Below, piece by piece: positions 1 through 9,196 of a stretch of 64,000 bases of DNA. The DNA is from Anaerobacillus alkaliphilus (GTDB taxonomy: Bacteria; Bacillota; Bacilli; Bacillales; Anaerobacillaceae): positions 496,001-560,000 of the forward strand of contig NZ_QOUX01000001.1 of assembly GCF_004116265.1 (NCBI RefSeq). The letters run 5' to 3'. How positions within the stretch are numbered: the stretch's first letter is position 1; every line of letters begins with the position of its first letter. The position numbers and the translations under genes are program-made. The notes beneath the pieces were generated by a model. The model was not told the DNA's origin and searched no databases. It saw only the letters and a program-made list of their open reading frames with translations.

Positions 1-446
1 ACAGTTCCTGCAGCCCAAATGCCTTCAACATTCGTTTTACCTTCTGCATCAACAGCAATTACTGTTTTAATTCTTGGTTCTGTACCATCTTTTGTAGCAA
101 CACCAATTTTTTCAGCTAAATCAACAGCGACACCTGTTGCTAAAATCACATGACCTGCTTCAAATATTTGGTTTTCCACTTCGACTTTGAAACCGTTATC
201 TGCTTTTTCAATTGTTCCGACAGTGCCTTCAATAATTTCAGCACCATGTTTACTTGCTTGTTTCTTACCTGTTTCTACAAGGTCTGGACCTGTTATTTCT
301 GTTACCCCATAGTGGTTTTCAACCCATGCTCTTTTTGTCATGCTTTTGTCATTGTCGATTAATAAAGTCTTTTTCCCTGCTTTTGCTGTAAAAATTGCAG
401 CGCTGGCACCGGCAGGACCTGCTCCAATAATAATGATATCATACAT
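1..446 (-). CDS. Short FAD-dependent oxidoreductase, thioredoxin-reductase-like (3' end outside window)
   Basis: The first 148 codons of a flavoprotein are visible; the gene runs off the left edge. The N-terminus carries the Rossmann FAD-binding motif GAGPAG at residues 8-13, and an ATG-like motif (VILATG) and a WAAGT motif follow within about 140 residues. In full-length thioredoxin reductases an NADPH domain with a CxxC pair lies between these motifs; here there is no room for it and no CxxC is seen. This therefore looks like the short single-domain relatives, whose substrate is unknown. The ATG at 446 follows AAGGGGTG. Homology to the FAD fold is clear, the reaction is not. Confidence 0.8.
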   Translation of the reverse strand, partial: MYDIIIIGAGPAGASAAIFTAKAGKKTLLIDNDKSMTKRAWVENHYGVTEITGPDLVETGKKQASKHGAEIIEGTVGTIEKADNGFKVEVENQIFEAGHVILATGVAVDLAEKIGVATKDGTEPRIKTVIAVDAEGKTNVEGIWAAGT

Positions 447-517
447 AAGCTAACACCCCTTGGTTTGTAGTAGTTATAGCAACTAAATGGTTGTTGTGCA
501 TACTAATAACGTTCACC

Positions 518-547
518 ATTATAAAATATTGGTATTTCTACTGTCAA
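518..547 (-). promoter_or_regulatory. Sigma-A-like promoter of the FAD oxidoreductase
   Basis: On the minus strand TTGACA (547-542) and TATAAT (523-518) are separated by 18 bp, about 70 bp before the start codon at 446. Both hexamers match the consensus exactly. Confidence 0.75.
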
Positions 548-612
548 TTGATCTGACTTCCTATTTTAACCATGTAAGTTACACTATAATATGAACATTG
601 TATTAATTAGAT

Positions 613-640
613 TTTACAATTACTATAAGAATAGTAGAAT
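613..640 (+). promoter_or_regulatory. Putative sigma-A-like promoter of the sensor kinase
   Basis: TTTACA (613-618) and TAGAAT (635-640) with a 16-bp spacer lie just upstream of the ribosome binding site GAAGGGA and the ATG at 664. The hexamers deviate slightly from consensus, so this is a moderate call. Confidence 0.5.
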
Positions 641-663
641 ATACTGAAGGGAATTACCTCTAG

Positions 664-1875
664 ATGCAATTGAATTTATTAATTAAACAACGAAATGGTC
701 TTGTAATGAGAGTTTTGTGGATTTCTTATTTACTAATGACCATCTTTTATTTATTGATCGATCCGCAAATTACCACTGTATGGCCACCCGTAGGTTTTGT
801 GATTTGTATTCTTTGTACAATTTTGGTGAAGGTGGACAAGTACGAAGAGTGGATTATGTACACGATTATTACGGCCGTTATCGGTTACTTATCCTACCTT
901 AATTGGCAGTATCCATATTTGGTTAATTATATTTTCTTGCTATTTGGTATTATCATAGCTTCTTTATATCAAAGTTACAAAGCAATACTATATTCTGGTG
1001 TTCTTACTTTAATTTCTTTGGTATTTTTCTATCTTTTTAATTTTGAACAAATATTTTCTAGTATTATTAAATTGGATGTTATTTACTTTATTTTATTTGC
1101 GGTATTATTGATGATTTTCTTTTTTTACCATGTTAAGTTCACAAGAATTCTTTGGCTGAAGGCACAAGAGAATGAAAAAATGACGAAAGAACAATTGTCC
1201 AAAACGGAAGAAAAATTAATTCAGTCGGAAAAACTTTCAATGACAGGTCAATTAGCAGCAGGAATTGCTCATGAAATCCGTAATCCACTAACTGTGTTGT
1301 CAGGATTTGTCCAATTGCTAGATAAAGACGAGAAAAATAGAGAGATTATGCTATCGGAAATAGAAAGAATTAACTTGATTGTTAGTGAATTACTAATCTT
1401 AGCTAAGCCCAAGGAAATTAATTTTCATCAGGTTCATTTAGAAGAGACGCTTAATGAAGTTTATGTTTTATTTAAATCACAGTTCCATCAACAGGAGATT
1501 CAAGTTAACCTTTGTTATTCCGAGGATAATTTTTATATTTTGGGCAATAAAAATCAGTTGAAACAGGTGTTTATTAATATCTTTAAAAATGCAATTGAAG
1601 CCATAGAGTCTGAAGGATTTATTGATGTGAGTGTAAAAGAAGTGGATCGAAAAATTATAGCTACAATATTTAATAATGGCCCTAAAATAGATGATGCTAT
1701 CTTGAATGATATTGGTCAACCCTTTATAACTTCAAAAGAGAAAGGTACTGGGCTTGGGCTAATGATTAGCAACAAGATTGTGTCTGACCACGGCGGAGAA
1801 CTTCATATTTATAATGGGGAAAGAATTGGCGTTACTATAGAAATTGCTCTTCCAGTTTCATTGAAGATAAATTAG
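664..1875 (+). CDS. Membrane sensor histidine kinase, KinB-like
   Basis: 403 residues. Residues about 15-158 hold five to six hydrophobic segments with no sizeable extracellular loop, followed by a short coiled linker, the HisKA domain (phospho-acceptor H203 in the HEIRNP motif) and an HATPase domain with an N-box near 297-313 and a GTGLGL G2 box. This architecture is that of Bacillus sporulation phosphorelay kinases such as KinB, which phosphorylate Spo0F; no response regulator is adjacent, as is usual for these orphan kinases. The G1 box reads NNGPKI rather than DxGxG, a variation that may weaken nucleotide binding. Assignment to the phosphorelay is inference. Confidence 0.85.
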   Translation: MQLNLLIKQRNGLVMRVLWISYLLMTIFYLLIDPQITTVWPPVGFVICILCTILVKVDKYEEWIMYTIITAVIGYLSYLNWQYPYLVNYIFLLFGIIIASLYQSYKAILYSGVLTLISLVFFYLFNFEQIFSSIIKLDVIYFILFAVLLMIFFFYHVKFTRILWLKAQENEKMTKEQLSKTEEKLIQSEKLSMTGQLAAGIAHEIRNPLTVLSGFVQLLDKDEKNREIMLSEIERINLIVSELLILAKPKEINFHQVHLEETLNEVYVLFKSQFHQQEIQVNLCYSEDNFYILGNKNQLKQVFINIFKNAIEAIESEGFIDVSVKEVDRKIIATIFNNGPKIDDAILNDIGQPFITSKEKGTGLGLMISNKIVSDHGGELHIYNGERIGVTIEIALPVSLKIN

Positions 1876-1920
1876 TAACAAACAAAAGAAGTACGTTTTT
1901 GGTGAATAGGAGAAAACAGG

Positions 1921-1942
1921 GTGGCAATTGCCACTCTTTTTT
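1921..1942 (+). terminator. Rho-independent terminator after the kinase
   Basis: Perfect palindrome GTGGCAATTGCCAC (1921-1934) followed by TCTTTTTT. Confidence 0.75.
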
Positions 1943-2021
1943 CTGTGAATTTTTAGAAATTGGAATGGTACAATCCAAGGACCTCATAGTATCAAAGTAA
2001 GTGCGAAATAAGGGGGTAGTT

Positions 2022-2270
2022 ATGTTGAGTAATTATCAAAACCAGCATCATTATGAACGCAACGGGACGCCAGAATTGGTTACATTAGTTGATCCATATG
2101 TGTATCAAACACTACAAACGGTGATGCGAAGAACTGTTGTCGTTCAAACCTCAGAAGGAAGCATCCGAGGTGTCCTTGTTGATGTAAAGCCTGATCATGT
2201 TGTTGTAGATGTTTCGGGTTCACCATTTTTTATTAGAACTCAATGCATTGTTTGGGTAAAGCCAGAATAA
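2022..2270 (+). CDS. YuzF-like DUF2642 protein
   Basis: 82 residues. The second half (residues about 35-80) has a small beta-barrel pattern with the conserved run typical of DUF2642: TVVVQTSEGSIRG, then DVKPDHVVVDV and a closing IVWVKPE. Bacillus YuzF has this size and domain, and DUF2642 also occurs in spore-coat-associated proteins; no molecular function is established. The ATG at 2022 was chosen over the in-frame GTG at 2001 because AAGGGGGT lies 2010-2017, at the right distance. It is followed 30 bp later by manganese catalase, with which it could be co-transcribed. Confidence 0.7.
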   Translation: MLSNYQNQHHYERNGTPELVTLVDPYVYQTLQTVMRRTVVVQTSEGSIRGVLVDVKPDHVVVDVSGSPFFIRTQCIVWVKPE

Positions 2271-2300
2271 ACAGACTGAACAGGGAAAGGGGTGAAAGTC

Positions 2301-3197
2301 TTGTTTCAACGTTTTGATAAACTACTCATAGATCTTCCAAAGCCTGAATATGCAGATCCGAATGGAGCATCAGTTGTTCAGGAATTACTTGGTGGTAAGT
2401 TCGGTGAAATGTCTACGTTAAATAATTATTTGTATCAATCGTTTAACTTTCGTAATAAGAAAAAATTTAAGCCGTTTTATGATTTAGTGGCGAGTATTAC
2501 TGCTGAAGAAATTGCTCATGTGGAGCTTGTTTCCCATACAATTAATATTATGTTAGAGAATACGACATTCCCTGGAGATCCAGATATAGCTCCGCTACAA
2601 AATGCCAAGGATTTGCGTTTTCACCATCATTTTATTGATACGGCCCAAACAGCGAAACCTGCAGATTCCCATGGAAGACCATGGACAGGGGACAATGTTT
2701 TTAACAGCGGTAATTTGTTGCTTGATTTAATCCATAACTTTTTCTTAGAATGTGGAGCAAGAACACATAAAATGAGAGTCTATGAAATGACCGAGCATCC
2801 TACCGCTCGAAGAATGATTGGTTACCTTCTCGTACGTGGAGGAGTTCATGTAGTTGCTTACGCAAAGGCTATTCAAGTAATGACAGGTGTTGATATGACA
2901 AAAATGATGCCAATCCCTAACTTGAGTAACCGAGCATTTGAAACAGCCAGAGAATTTGAAGATGCAGGGATCCATACGAAGCTATATACATGGAGTCCGT
3001 CTGACTTCCGTGACATTAATAAAATATGGACGGGAACGCATCCTGAGGACGGAAAGCCACTTGAAGTAATAGTTGGTATGCCAGAAGGAGCTCCTAAACC
3101 AGATTACGATGATCTGCCTGAAGAATTTGCACCTGGTGTCTCTGCTGAAGATTATCAGGAAATTGTGAAACGCTTGATGAAATCAGCAGGAATGTAA
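2301..3197 (+). CDS. Manganese (non-haem) catalase
   Basis: 298 residues. Dismutates hydrogen peroxide at a dinuclear manganese centre. The family signature ELLGGKFGEMSTLNNY near residue 30-45 and the ligand motifs AEEIAHVE, FLECGARTHKMR and RGGVHVVAY are all present, so metal ligands appear intact. The closest remembered relative is Bacillus YdbD, whose N-terminus begins MFKR; that supports the TTG at 2301 (M-F-Q-R-F-D), which sits 8 bp after AAGGGG, rather than the GTG at 2292. In Bacillaceae these enzymes are often sporulation-associated; no sigma-K or sigma-G promoter could be identified here. Confidence 0.9.
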   Translation: MFQRFDKLLIDLPKPEYADPNGASVVQELLGGKFGEMSTLNNYLYQSFNFRNKKKFKPFYDLVASITAEEIAHVELVSHTINIMLENTTFPGDPDIAPLQNAKDLRFHHHFIDTAQTAKPADSHGRPWTGDNVFNSGNLLLDLIHNFFLECGARTHKMRVYEMTEHPTARRMIGYLLVRGGVHVVAYAKAIQVMTGVDMTKMMPIPNLSNRAFETAREFEDAGIHTKLYTWSPSDFRDINKIWTGTHPEDGKPLEVIVGMPEGAPKPDYDDLPEEFAPGVSAEDYQEIVKRLMKSAGM

Positions 3198-3207
3198 GTA
3201 ATTGTGT

Positions 3208-3239
3208 AAGCCTTTATCTTCAAGATAGAGGCTTATTTT
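3208..3239 (+). terminator. Terminator after manganese catalase
   Basis: AAGCCTTTATCTT and its near-perfect complement AAGATAGAGGCTT (3208-3234) followed by ATTTTT. Confidence 0.75.
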
Positions 3240-3320
3240 TAATGTAATCACCCTTTTTAGTCTACCTTTATACTATAGGGAGTAGACGTTTCCTAACTTA
3301 TGTGTAAAGGAAGAAGTGTG

Positions 3321-4787
3321 ATGTCAAAATTAGAACGATATTTTAAACAATATAGAAAACACATTGTTGGATTAAATGAAGCTTATTTAACCGCTTATGG
3401 GAAAAAGAAGCTATTATATGCTGACTGGGTAGCAAGTGGGCGTTTATATAAACCAATAGAAACTAAGTTAGTTAATACAATTGGTCCGTTTGTTGCGAAT
3501 ACACACACGGACTCGAATGTAACAGGAGCGGCGATGACAGCAGCGTACACGTATGCTCATGATTTAATCAAAAAGCACGTGAATGCCGGAGAAAATAGTG
3601 ACGTAATTATTACGTATGGGTTTGGAATGACAGGCGTAGTAAATAAATTACAACGGATGCTAGGTTTGAGAATACCAGAAAAATATAAAGAAAGAATTTA
3701 TATAAAACCTGAAAATCGACCTGTGGTATTAATAACGCATATGGAGCATCATTCCAATCATACATCGTGGTTAGAGACCATTGCTGATGTCGTTGTGGTA
3801 GAACCAGATCAAAATAATCTGGTTAGTCTAGTAAATCTTCGGAATGAACTAGAAAAGTATAAACACCGTAACTATATTATTGGAGCATTTACTGCATGTT
3901 CAAATGTTACTGGGATTGAGACACCATATCATGCAATGGCAAAAATAATTCATGAATATGGTGGGGTCTGCTTTGTGGATTTTGCATGCTCTGCCCCTTA
4001 TGTTGACATTAATATGAGACCAAAAGATAAGATGGAGCAACTAGATGCAATTTTCTTTTCGCCTCATAAGTTTTTAGGTGGTCCTGGGTCCAGTGGAGTT
4101 TTAATTTTTAATAGAGATCTTTATAAAAATAAGGTGCCAGATCATCCAGGTGGTGGTACTGTACAGTGGACAAATCCATGGGGGGGAAGAAGTTATTTCC
4201 TCGATATTGAAAAAAGGGAAGATGGCGGAACTCCAGGATTTTTGCAGACGATTAAAACAGCACTATGTATTGGCTTAAAAGAACAGATGGGTACAAAACA
4301 AATGAAACAACGTGAACAAGAGCTGTTAAAGATAGCATTTGACGGACTCGGGGAAATTGATGGGTTACACATTTTAGAAAAAAATATCAGAAGACGCTTA
4401 GGTGTCATTTCGTTTTATATGGATGGCATTCACTATAATTTAATTACAAAATTGCTATGCGACCGGTACGGAATTCAAGTTCGAGGGGGATGTGCTTGCG
4501 CCGGTACCTACGGTCATTATTTACTCGGGATTACCCCGGAGCAATCCAAGCAGATTACGACTAAAATTGATCAAGGAGATTTATCTGTAAAACCCGGTTG
4601 GGTAAGGCTTTCCTTGCACCCAACAATGACAAATGCCGAGTTATTATATATTATTAATGCGATTAAGCAGATTGTAGAAAACAAAGACGTGTGGAGTCAG
4701 GATTATCTCTATAATGCTAAGAATAATGAATATTATCATAAGACATTTAATGGTGGATTAGATGTTAAAGAGTGGTTTTCTAACTAA
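3321..4787 (+). CDS. Class V aminotransferase-fold PLP enzyme (cysteine-desulfurase-like)
   Basis: 488 residues. The PLP-binding pocket is recognisable: VDFACSAPY with D220, and the Schiff-base lysine K250 in FFSPHKFLGGPGSSG. A CAC-containing segment, RGGCACAGTYGHY (C391, C393), lies where desulfurases keep the catalytic cysteine. At this length it is larger than NifS/IscS types (about 380-400 residues), matching a less characterised group annotated as aminotransferase class V, often seen beside sulfur or selenium metabolism genes; none is adjacent here. The ATG at 3321 follows AAAGGAAG, unlike the in-frame ATG at 3300. Substrate not assignable. Confidence 0.85.
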   Translation: MSKLERYFKQYRKHIVGLNEAYLTAYGKKKLLYADWVASGRLYKPIETKLVNTIGPFVANTHTDSNVTGAAMTAAYTYAHDLIKKHVNAGENSDVIITYGFGMTGVVNKLQRMLGLRIPEKYKERIYIKPENRPVVLITHMEHHSNHTSWLETIADVVVVEPDQNNLVSLVNLRNELEKYKHRNYIIGAFTACSNVTGIETPYHAMAKIIHEYGGVCFVDFACSAPYVDINMRPKDKMEQLDAIFFSPHKFLGGPGSSGVLIFNRDLYKNKVPDHPGGGTVQWTNPWGGRSYFLDIEKREDGGTPGFLQTIKTALCIGLKEQMGTKQMKQREQELLKIAFDGLGEIDGLHILEKNIRRRLGVISFYMDGIHYNLITKLLCDRYGIQVRGGCACAGTYGHYLLGITPEQSKQITTKIDQGDLSVKPGWVRLSLHPTMTNAELLYIINAIKQIVENKDVWSQDYLYNAKNNEYYHKTFNGGLDVKEWFSN

Positions 4788-4828
4788 AAGGAAGAGCTTG
4801 AGAAAAAAATTCTCAAGCTCTTCCTTTT
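4786..4828. terminator. Bidirectional terminator between convergent genes
   Basis: Perfect 17-bp arms (AAAAGGAAGAGCTTGAG and its complement) around a short A-rich loop, A-run on the left and T-run on the right. It overlaps the stop codons of both flanking genes. Confidence 0.9.
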
Positions 4829-5711
4829 AGTGTTTTATTAAGTCTTGTGGTTCTTCATTTTCAATTTGAAAAGAAATAATATTTGACTCTCTTTTATCTA
4901 GACTAACTGTTTTCCCAGTCAACCTTTCATCACCTGCTATTACTGTTCCAGTGATAAAGTTTGGTTGACTGTGCTCAATTTTCAGCGTGAATCCTGGATC
5001 TATATGAAGGATTGGCTGACCGTATTCATATGTTTCATATCGAATAGAATATAATTGACCATCAAGTTGATATTCTCCTGTAAAGCCAGGAGCCCATTTT
5101 TCGTGGTAAAAAGAGATGCTGTTGTATTGCCTTATAAGCTGACCAGTTTGTATATCGTATTCTTCGCTATAAATAAATTCGCACCCGCCACTATTTCCAC
5201 AATTCACAGGTAAATGTGGAATTTTATAATAAATCCATAGATCGATTGAGGAGCTACTTCCGCTTATGGAACTAGCACCAATACTACTTGTGTAAGGAGG
5301 CGAATATGTGCGAGTAATTACCTCAATATCTGAGTACATTTCATCTTTAAGGTTAGATATAACGAGTTCGTACTGCGTTTCTAGTCCAGAAGGGAACACT
5401 TTAGCCAAAGTTAAATAATTGTTTACGTGCATATGTAAGATCGTTAACCCTGGCAATAACAGAAGCGAAAGTGTACCATAAACAATTGTTCTTTGCTTAA
5501 TATTAGGGGCTTTAAGTATTAAGAGAGTAAAGTATGCGACATAAAATGGGATACCTATTAGCAATAGTAGTGGAAAAATTAAAAATGATGACAAAAATAA
5601 AGCAGTCCAGACCACTTCGTATGGATGATTTGGCTCAAGTATTACGATGATAAAATAGCATAACCATGCAGAACTAGTTCCTGCGAAAAACCACTTAAAC
5701 TCCTGTTTCAT
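4827..5711 (-). CDS. Conserved hypothetical membrane protein
   Basis: 294 residues, family not recognised. Three hydrophobic segments lie near residues 10-28, 36-63 and 72-92; the rest (about 95-294) is polar and beta-rich, with serine-rich and tyrosine-rich stretches and a cysteine pair in NCGNSGGCEF, so it is probably an exported C-terminal domain anchored by the N-terminal helices. The ATG at 5711 is preferred because GGAT of AAAGGAT is 8 bp upstream; the in-frame ATG at 5720 abuts that site. The stop codon overlaps the shared terminator. It stands alone in its own orientation. Confidence 0.6.
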   Translation of the reverse strand: MKQEFKWFFAGTSSAWLCYFIIVILEPNHPYEVVWTALFLSSFLIFPLLLLIGIPFYVAYFTLLILKAPNIKQRTIVYGTLSLLLLPGLTILHMHVNNYLTLAKVFPSGLETQYELVISNLKDEMYSDIEVITRTYSPPYTSSIGASSISGSSSSIDLWIYYKIPHLPVNCGNSGGCEFIYSEEYDIQTGQLIRQYNSISFYHEKWAPGFTGEYQLDGQLYSIRYETYEYGQPILHIDPGFTLKIEHSQPNFITGTVIAGDERLTGKTVSLDKRESNIISFQIENEEPQDLIKH

Positions 5712-5903
5712 TCTACACATCCTTTTTACTAATTAGTATTATGGTAGATTATTTCCAGAGTGCTGTATAGGAACAATTTTTGCCAGTAAAAGGTAGATGA
5801 TTGGTATATAATATTAGTAATTTATAGTAGTTTTATAAGTTATCTAAGATACGGAGAGAGCGTTGATTTTAATATATACGAACGATTATAAGGAGTGGAT
5901 TTG

Positions 5904-6740
5904 ATGGGCGAAAATATCCGAAATCATACCAAGAGGGATCAAGCAATCCCAGAACAACGTAAAAAGCTAATAAATGCTATTGAACGAGACTTATTAGGTG
6001 ACGACAATATTTTAGCAGTCTTTTACGGTGGCTCAATAGGAAATGGCTGTACTGATCTGTATTCTGATATCGACCTTCGCATTGTTGTGAAAGACGATAT
6101 GTTTGAACAGTATCGGTTGAATAAAAAGGAACGAGCGAAGACATGGGGAAACGTATTGTTTTTTGAAGATTTTCCATGGACAACATATAGTATTGCGCAT
6201 TTTGATACTTTCATTAAGGTTGATACATTTTACTACCATATCAAGGGTATTCAGCCATCGGTTTGGCTTCAAGAAATAAAAATTGTTAAAGACTCGCAAG
6301 GATTTGTAGACCAAGTGGTAGAGAAGTCAAGGAAACTATCTTATTTGCCATCGCTTCAGGATGTTGACATCTGGCGCACGAAATTTTTTTCCTATGTTCA
6401 TGAGGTTTATCGCAGAGTACAAAGAGGGGAAATCTATTATGCTCTTCAATGTATTGATAACTTACGCTTGTCTATTACCACTGGTTGGTTTATGGTAGCA
6501 GGAATTCAACCAAACACATTTGGAGATTGGGCAAAGATAGAAGGAAGCCGAAGTAGATTAGAAGGTTGGCAATTATCACTCCTCGAAGGTTGGTATAGTA
6601 AAAGAGATCGGGAAGACATTTTTAAGGTGACAAAGGCCATCATACCTGAATTTAAGAAAATACATGAGAGTTTATGTGAAATGGTTGGTTTAGAAATGAA
6701 CGACCAGTGGGTAGATGAAATTGTAGGTATGACTCTATAG
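5904..6740 (+). CDS. Aminoglycoside-adenylyltransferase-like nucleotidyltransferase
   Basis: 278 residues. The pol-beta nucleotidyltransferase signature is intact: GGSIGNG followed by DLYSDIDLRI near residues 43-60, providing the paired catalytic aspartates. The C-terminal half is helical, as in AadE/AadK-type streptomycin adenylyltransferases, which modify antibiotics using ATP. The sequence also resembles uncharacterised chromosomal nucleotidyltransferases of Bacillus, so drug resistance is not implied. ATG at 5904 sits 8 bp after AAGGAG; the in-frame GTG at 5895 overlaps that site. Single gene with its own terminator. Confidence 0.75.
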   Translation: MGENIRNHTKRDQAIPEQRKKLINAIERDLLGDDNILAVFYGGSIGNGCTDLYSDIDLRIVVKDDMFEQYRLNKKERAKTWGNVLFFEDFPWTTYSIAHFDTFIKVDTFYYHIKGIQPSVWLQEIKIVKDSQGFVDQVVEKSRKLSYLPSLQDVDIWRTKFFSYVHEVYRRVQRGEIYYALQCIDNLRLSITTGWFMVAGIQPNTFGDWAKIEGSRSRLEGWQLSLLEGWYSKRDREDIFKVTKAIIPEFKKIHESLCEMVGLEMNDQWVDEIVGMTL

Positions 6741-6743
6741 AAA

Positions 6744-6769
6744 AAAAGCTAGGGAGATCCCTAGCTTTT
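6744..6769. terminator. Bidirectional terminator between convergent genes
   Basis: Perfect palindrome AAAAGCTAGGGA-GATCCCTAGCTTTT with A-run before and T-rich tail after. Confidence 0.85.
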
Positions 6770-6775
6770 CCTGTT

Positions 6776-9019
6776 TTAATAGCGATTTAAACGGTTATCA
6801 TTATATACAAGTCGGGCTAAACGGAAGTTAGATACAGCTAACTGTCCAAGAGTAACTTCTTGCTCAGGGTTAAATCTGTTATTGCTAGTAGTTAAGACCC
6901 CTAGCGCATTTGCTAAAGCAACGTAGCCTTTGTTTTCGTCAGAAACTTTACCAGCATCAGCAAAATTAACTTTATAAATGTTACCGTGTTTCGCCGCTTC
7001 TTCTAAGCCAAGGGCACGAACATACCAAACGGCTAGTTCTTGGCGTGTCAGAGGCTCATCGTAAGCGAATTGTTTTTTCTCGTTATCTAGTACTCCTAGA
7101 TTAACAGCACGTTCTACGATTTGATATAGTTCGTGATCTGGCTGAATGTTTTCAAAAGTATGTGAGGATTGTTCTCCTCTGTCATAATAATAATCGTAAA
7201 ATCTAGTGAGTGATTTCATAATAACCTCAAGGGCTTCCCCTTTTGTTGTAGATGCATTTGGGTTAAACGTCTCTACATCTTTTACTTTAATAATCCCAGC
7301 ATTAATCATAAAATTTAATTCTTCTGCTGCCCAATGGTTTGTAACGACAGGCTTTTCTGCTTCTTCTTGGTTACGGTAATTACTGGTCCACTTGCCTGTA
7401 AGAGCATCAATCAATTGATAATCTTCGTGATATTTAGTCGTGTAAACTAAGTTGTATTCTTTACTTTTTGTATCCCAGTAGTTATTCAAATACCTTAATT
7501 CGATGTCGAGATGCTTAAGGTACTCTTTTAGTGCTGTATCTTCAGAGATAATCTTTTCTTTCGAAGGCCACTTGTCAATTTCAAAAAGGTTTACGTTAAA
7601 AGAATTTAATGCGCCATCATGGCTAATTCCAACGTTCAGTCCTTCATTTGCAACTACTAAGCCGTCATGAATTCTCGGGAATGAGATGGTAAAGCCGTTT
7701 TGGTTAGAGCTAGCTTCAATTGTTGGATACGCAAAAAGGTGTAAGTAGCTTGGAGCATATTCTTTCGCATAATCGACAGCTAGTTTTAAAGCTTCATCAT
7801 AAGAAAGCTCTTTCACAGGCTTTTTACTCTTACCAAGGTCACGAAGCAATTGTTCTTTCAAGTCGTGGTATTGAAGAATGGCTCCTGTGTTTTTGTCAAC
7901 CTCAAAGTTAGTTCCAGTTCCGGAATTCCCTGTATGATACATGTAGTTTACAGAAATAACTTCTTTGCCAAGGTGGTTTGTTCTTTCATCAATGGCATCA
8001 ATGTTTAACTTAACCCCTTCAATGTCATCAACGTTGAGGAGTTTTTCAGCTAGTGCTTTTGCATCGTTTAGTGAAAACGACGTATACTTTGATTTGAGAG
8101 GCTGGTCTACTAACATTTTCAACTCTTTTTTCGCTGGTAGAGTTTCAATAAAACTGTTATGTACCATCCACTTCCCAGATGTTGCGTGAACGCCTGTAAC
8201 AGTTTGAAGAGGTATATATGCTAATTGAACGTTTGCTTCTTGTGTTCTGTAGTCAAAGTCAATGAAATATTGTAGGTCTACAGTGAAATTGTCTTTAATC
8301 TGCTTTAGGATCGTTTCTTTTGACTTTGCATTTTTTACATCTTCATAAGTGAAATTATGAGTCTGATAGTAAGGTCCATTGAATTGAATTAGTTCCCCAT
8401 TTCCTAAGATCGTAATATGAACGTTTTGACTTGAGATAGGGACACCATCTTTAAATTTTTCATACGAAAAGTCATAGCGGATTGGCTCTGTTAGCGTCTG
8501 ATTAGGTCTGTAATAATGATAATGGTTAGTCGTCAGTTTATAGTTACTACTAGACTTTGTTAACTTTTTCAGGAATTCATCAGCAATTTTTTGTGCATCA
8601 TCCTTGGATACCTTTGCTGGGAATAGAGCATCTGCTTCGTTGGCTGGGCGATAGTAAAAACCATTTAATTCAAGTTCCTCACCAACAAACTCAAAGTTCC
8701 CATGAATGTACTTGCCACCTACCTCTTTCGAAAAGCTAAGGCTGTAACGAATGATATCCTCATTATCTTCTGGAAAACGATGCCCTGAATGTAAGTGGTA
8801 ATCATTATTTGATAGAAAATCAAACTTCCCTGGAAAAAGCACTTTAACTCGTTTAATTAATTCTGTTTTTGAAACGACATTCACCGATGCAACTTGAATT
8901 TTTACCTTTTCCTCATGATTTGGCTCATACAGACTTGTTGCACCAACACTAGGGGCAAGTAGACTTAATGATAGTAATGCTGATAGAGACACAGCTCCAA
9001 TACTCTTTTTCTTCAACAT
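6776..9019 (-). CDS. Secreted YcdB/YcdC-domain protein with C-terminal S-layer homology repeats
   Basis: 747 residues. A signal peptide is evident (MLKKKS, hydrophobic core, cleavage probably after SVGA near residue 27). The body (about 40-540) contains repeated YcdB/YcdC, PepSY-like modules, recognisable by repeated patterns such as SKDDAQKIADEFLKKL, SLNDAKALAEKLL and SYDEALKLAVDYAKEY. The last about 190 residues form three SLH-like repeats, for example VTNHWAAEELNFMINAGIIK and LTRQELAVWYVRALGL, which anchor proteins to pyruvylated wall polymers. It is therefore a cell-surface protein, possibly a peptidase regulator; function unknown. ATG at 9019 follows GGAGG. Confidence 0.85.
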   Translation of the reverse strand: MLKKKSIGAVSLSALLSLSLLAPSVGATSLYEPNHEEKVKIQVASVNVVSKTELIKRVKVLFPGKFDFLSNNDYHLHSGHRFPEDNEDIIRYSLSFSKEVGGKYIHGNFEFVGEELELNGFYYRPANEADALFPAKVSKDDAQKIADEFLKKLTKSSSNYKLTTNHYHYYRPNQTLTEPIRYDFSYEKFKDGVPISSQNVHITILGNGELIQFNGPYYQTHNFTYEDVKNAKSKETILKQIKDNFTVDLQYFIDFDYRTQEANVQLAYIPLQTVTGVHATSGKWMVHNSFIETLPAKKELKMLVDQPLKSKYTSFSLNDAKALAEKLLNVDDIEGVKLNIDAIDERTNHLGKEVISVNYMYHTGNSGTGTNFEVDKNTGAILQYHDLKEQLLRDLGKSKKPVKELSYDEALKLAVDYAKEYAPSYLHLFAYPTIEASSNQNGFTISFPRIHDGLVVANEGLNVGISHDGALNSFNVNLFEIDKWPSKEKIISEDTALKEYLKHLDIELRYLNNYWDTKSKEYNLVYTTKYHEDYQLIDALTGKWTSNYRNQEEAEKPVVTNHWAAEELNFMINAGIIKVKDVETFNPNASTTKGEALEVIMKSLTRFYDYYYDRGEQSSHTFENIQPDHELYQIVERAVNLGVLDNEKKQFAYDEPLTRQELAVWYVRALGLEEAAKHGNIYKVNFADAGKVSDENKGYVALANALGVLTTSNNRFNPEQEVTLGQLAVSNFRLARLVYNDNRLNRY

Positions 9020-9139
9020 AATTCCTCCATTACGATTTAATAACCTTTACTACTATATGAAAGGTTCTAGTATCTATACGAACCAATTTGTAAAAGGTTT
9101 CCATTTTATGAAAATTAGTAGATTCGAACTAGAAAACTA

Positions 9140-9167
9140 TTCCAATTAATTAGTAGTGTGTTATAAT
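9140..9167 (+). promoter_or_regulatory. Possible promoter of the GNAT gene
   Basis: TTCCAA (9140-9145), 16-bp spacer, perfect TATAAT (9162-9167). The -35 box is weak. Confidence 0.4.
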
Positions 9168-9196
9168 AACAAAAATTTTAGTTGAGGGGTTATTAT

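Noticed and set aside
5904-6740. Calling this gene an antibiotic resistance determinant
   Set aside because: Only the general nucleotidyltransferase motif is seen; chromosomal relatives of unknown substrate are common.
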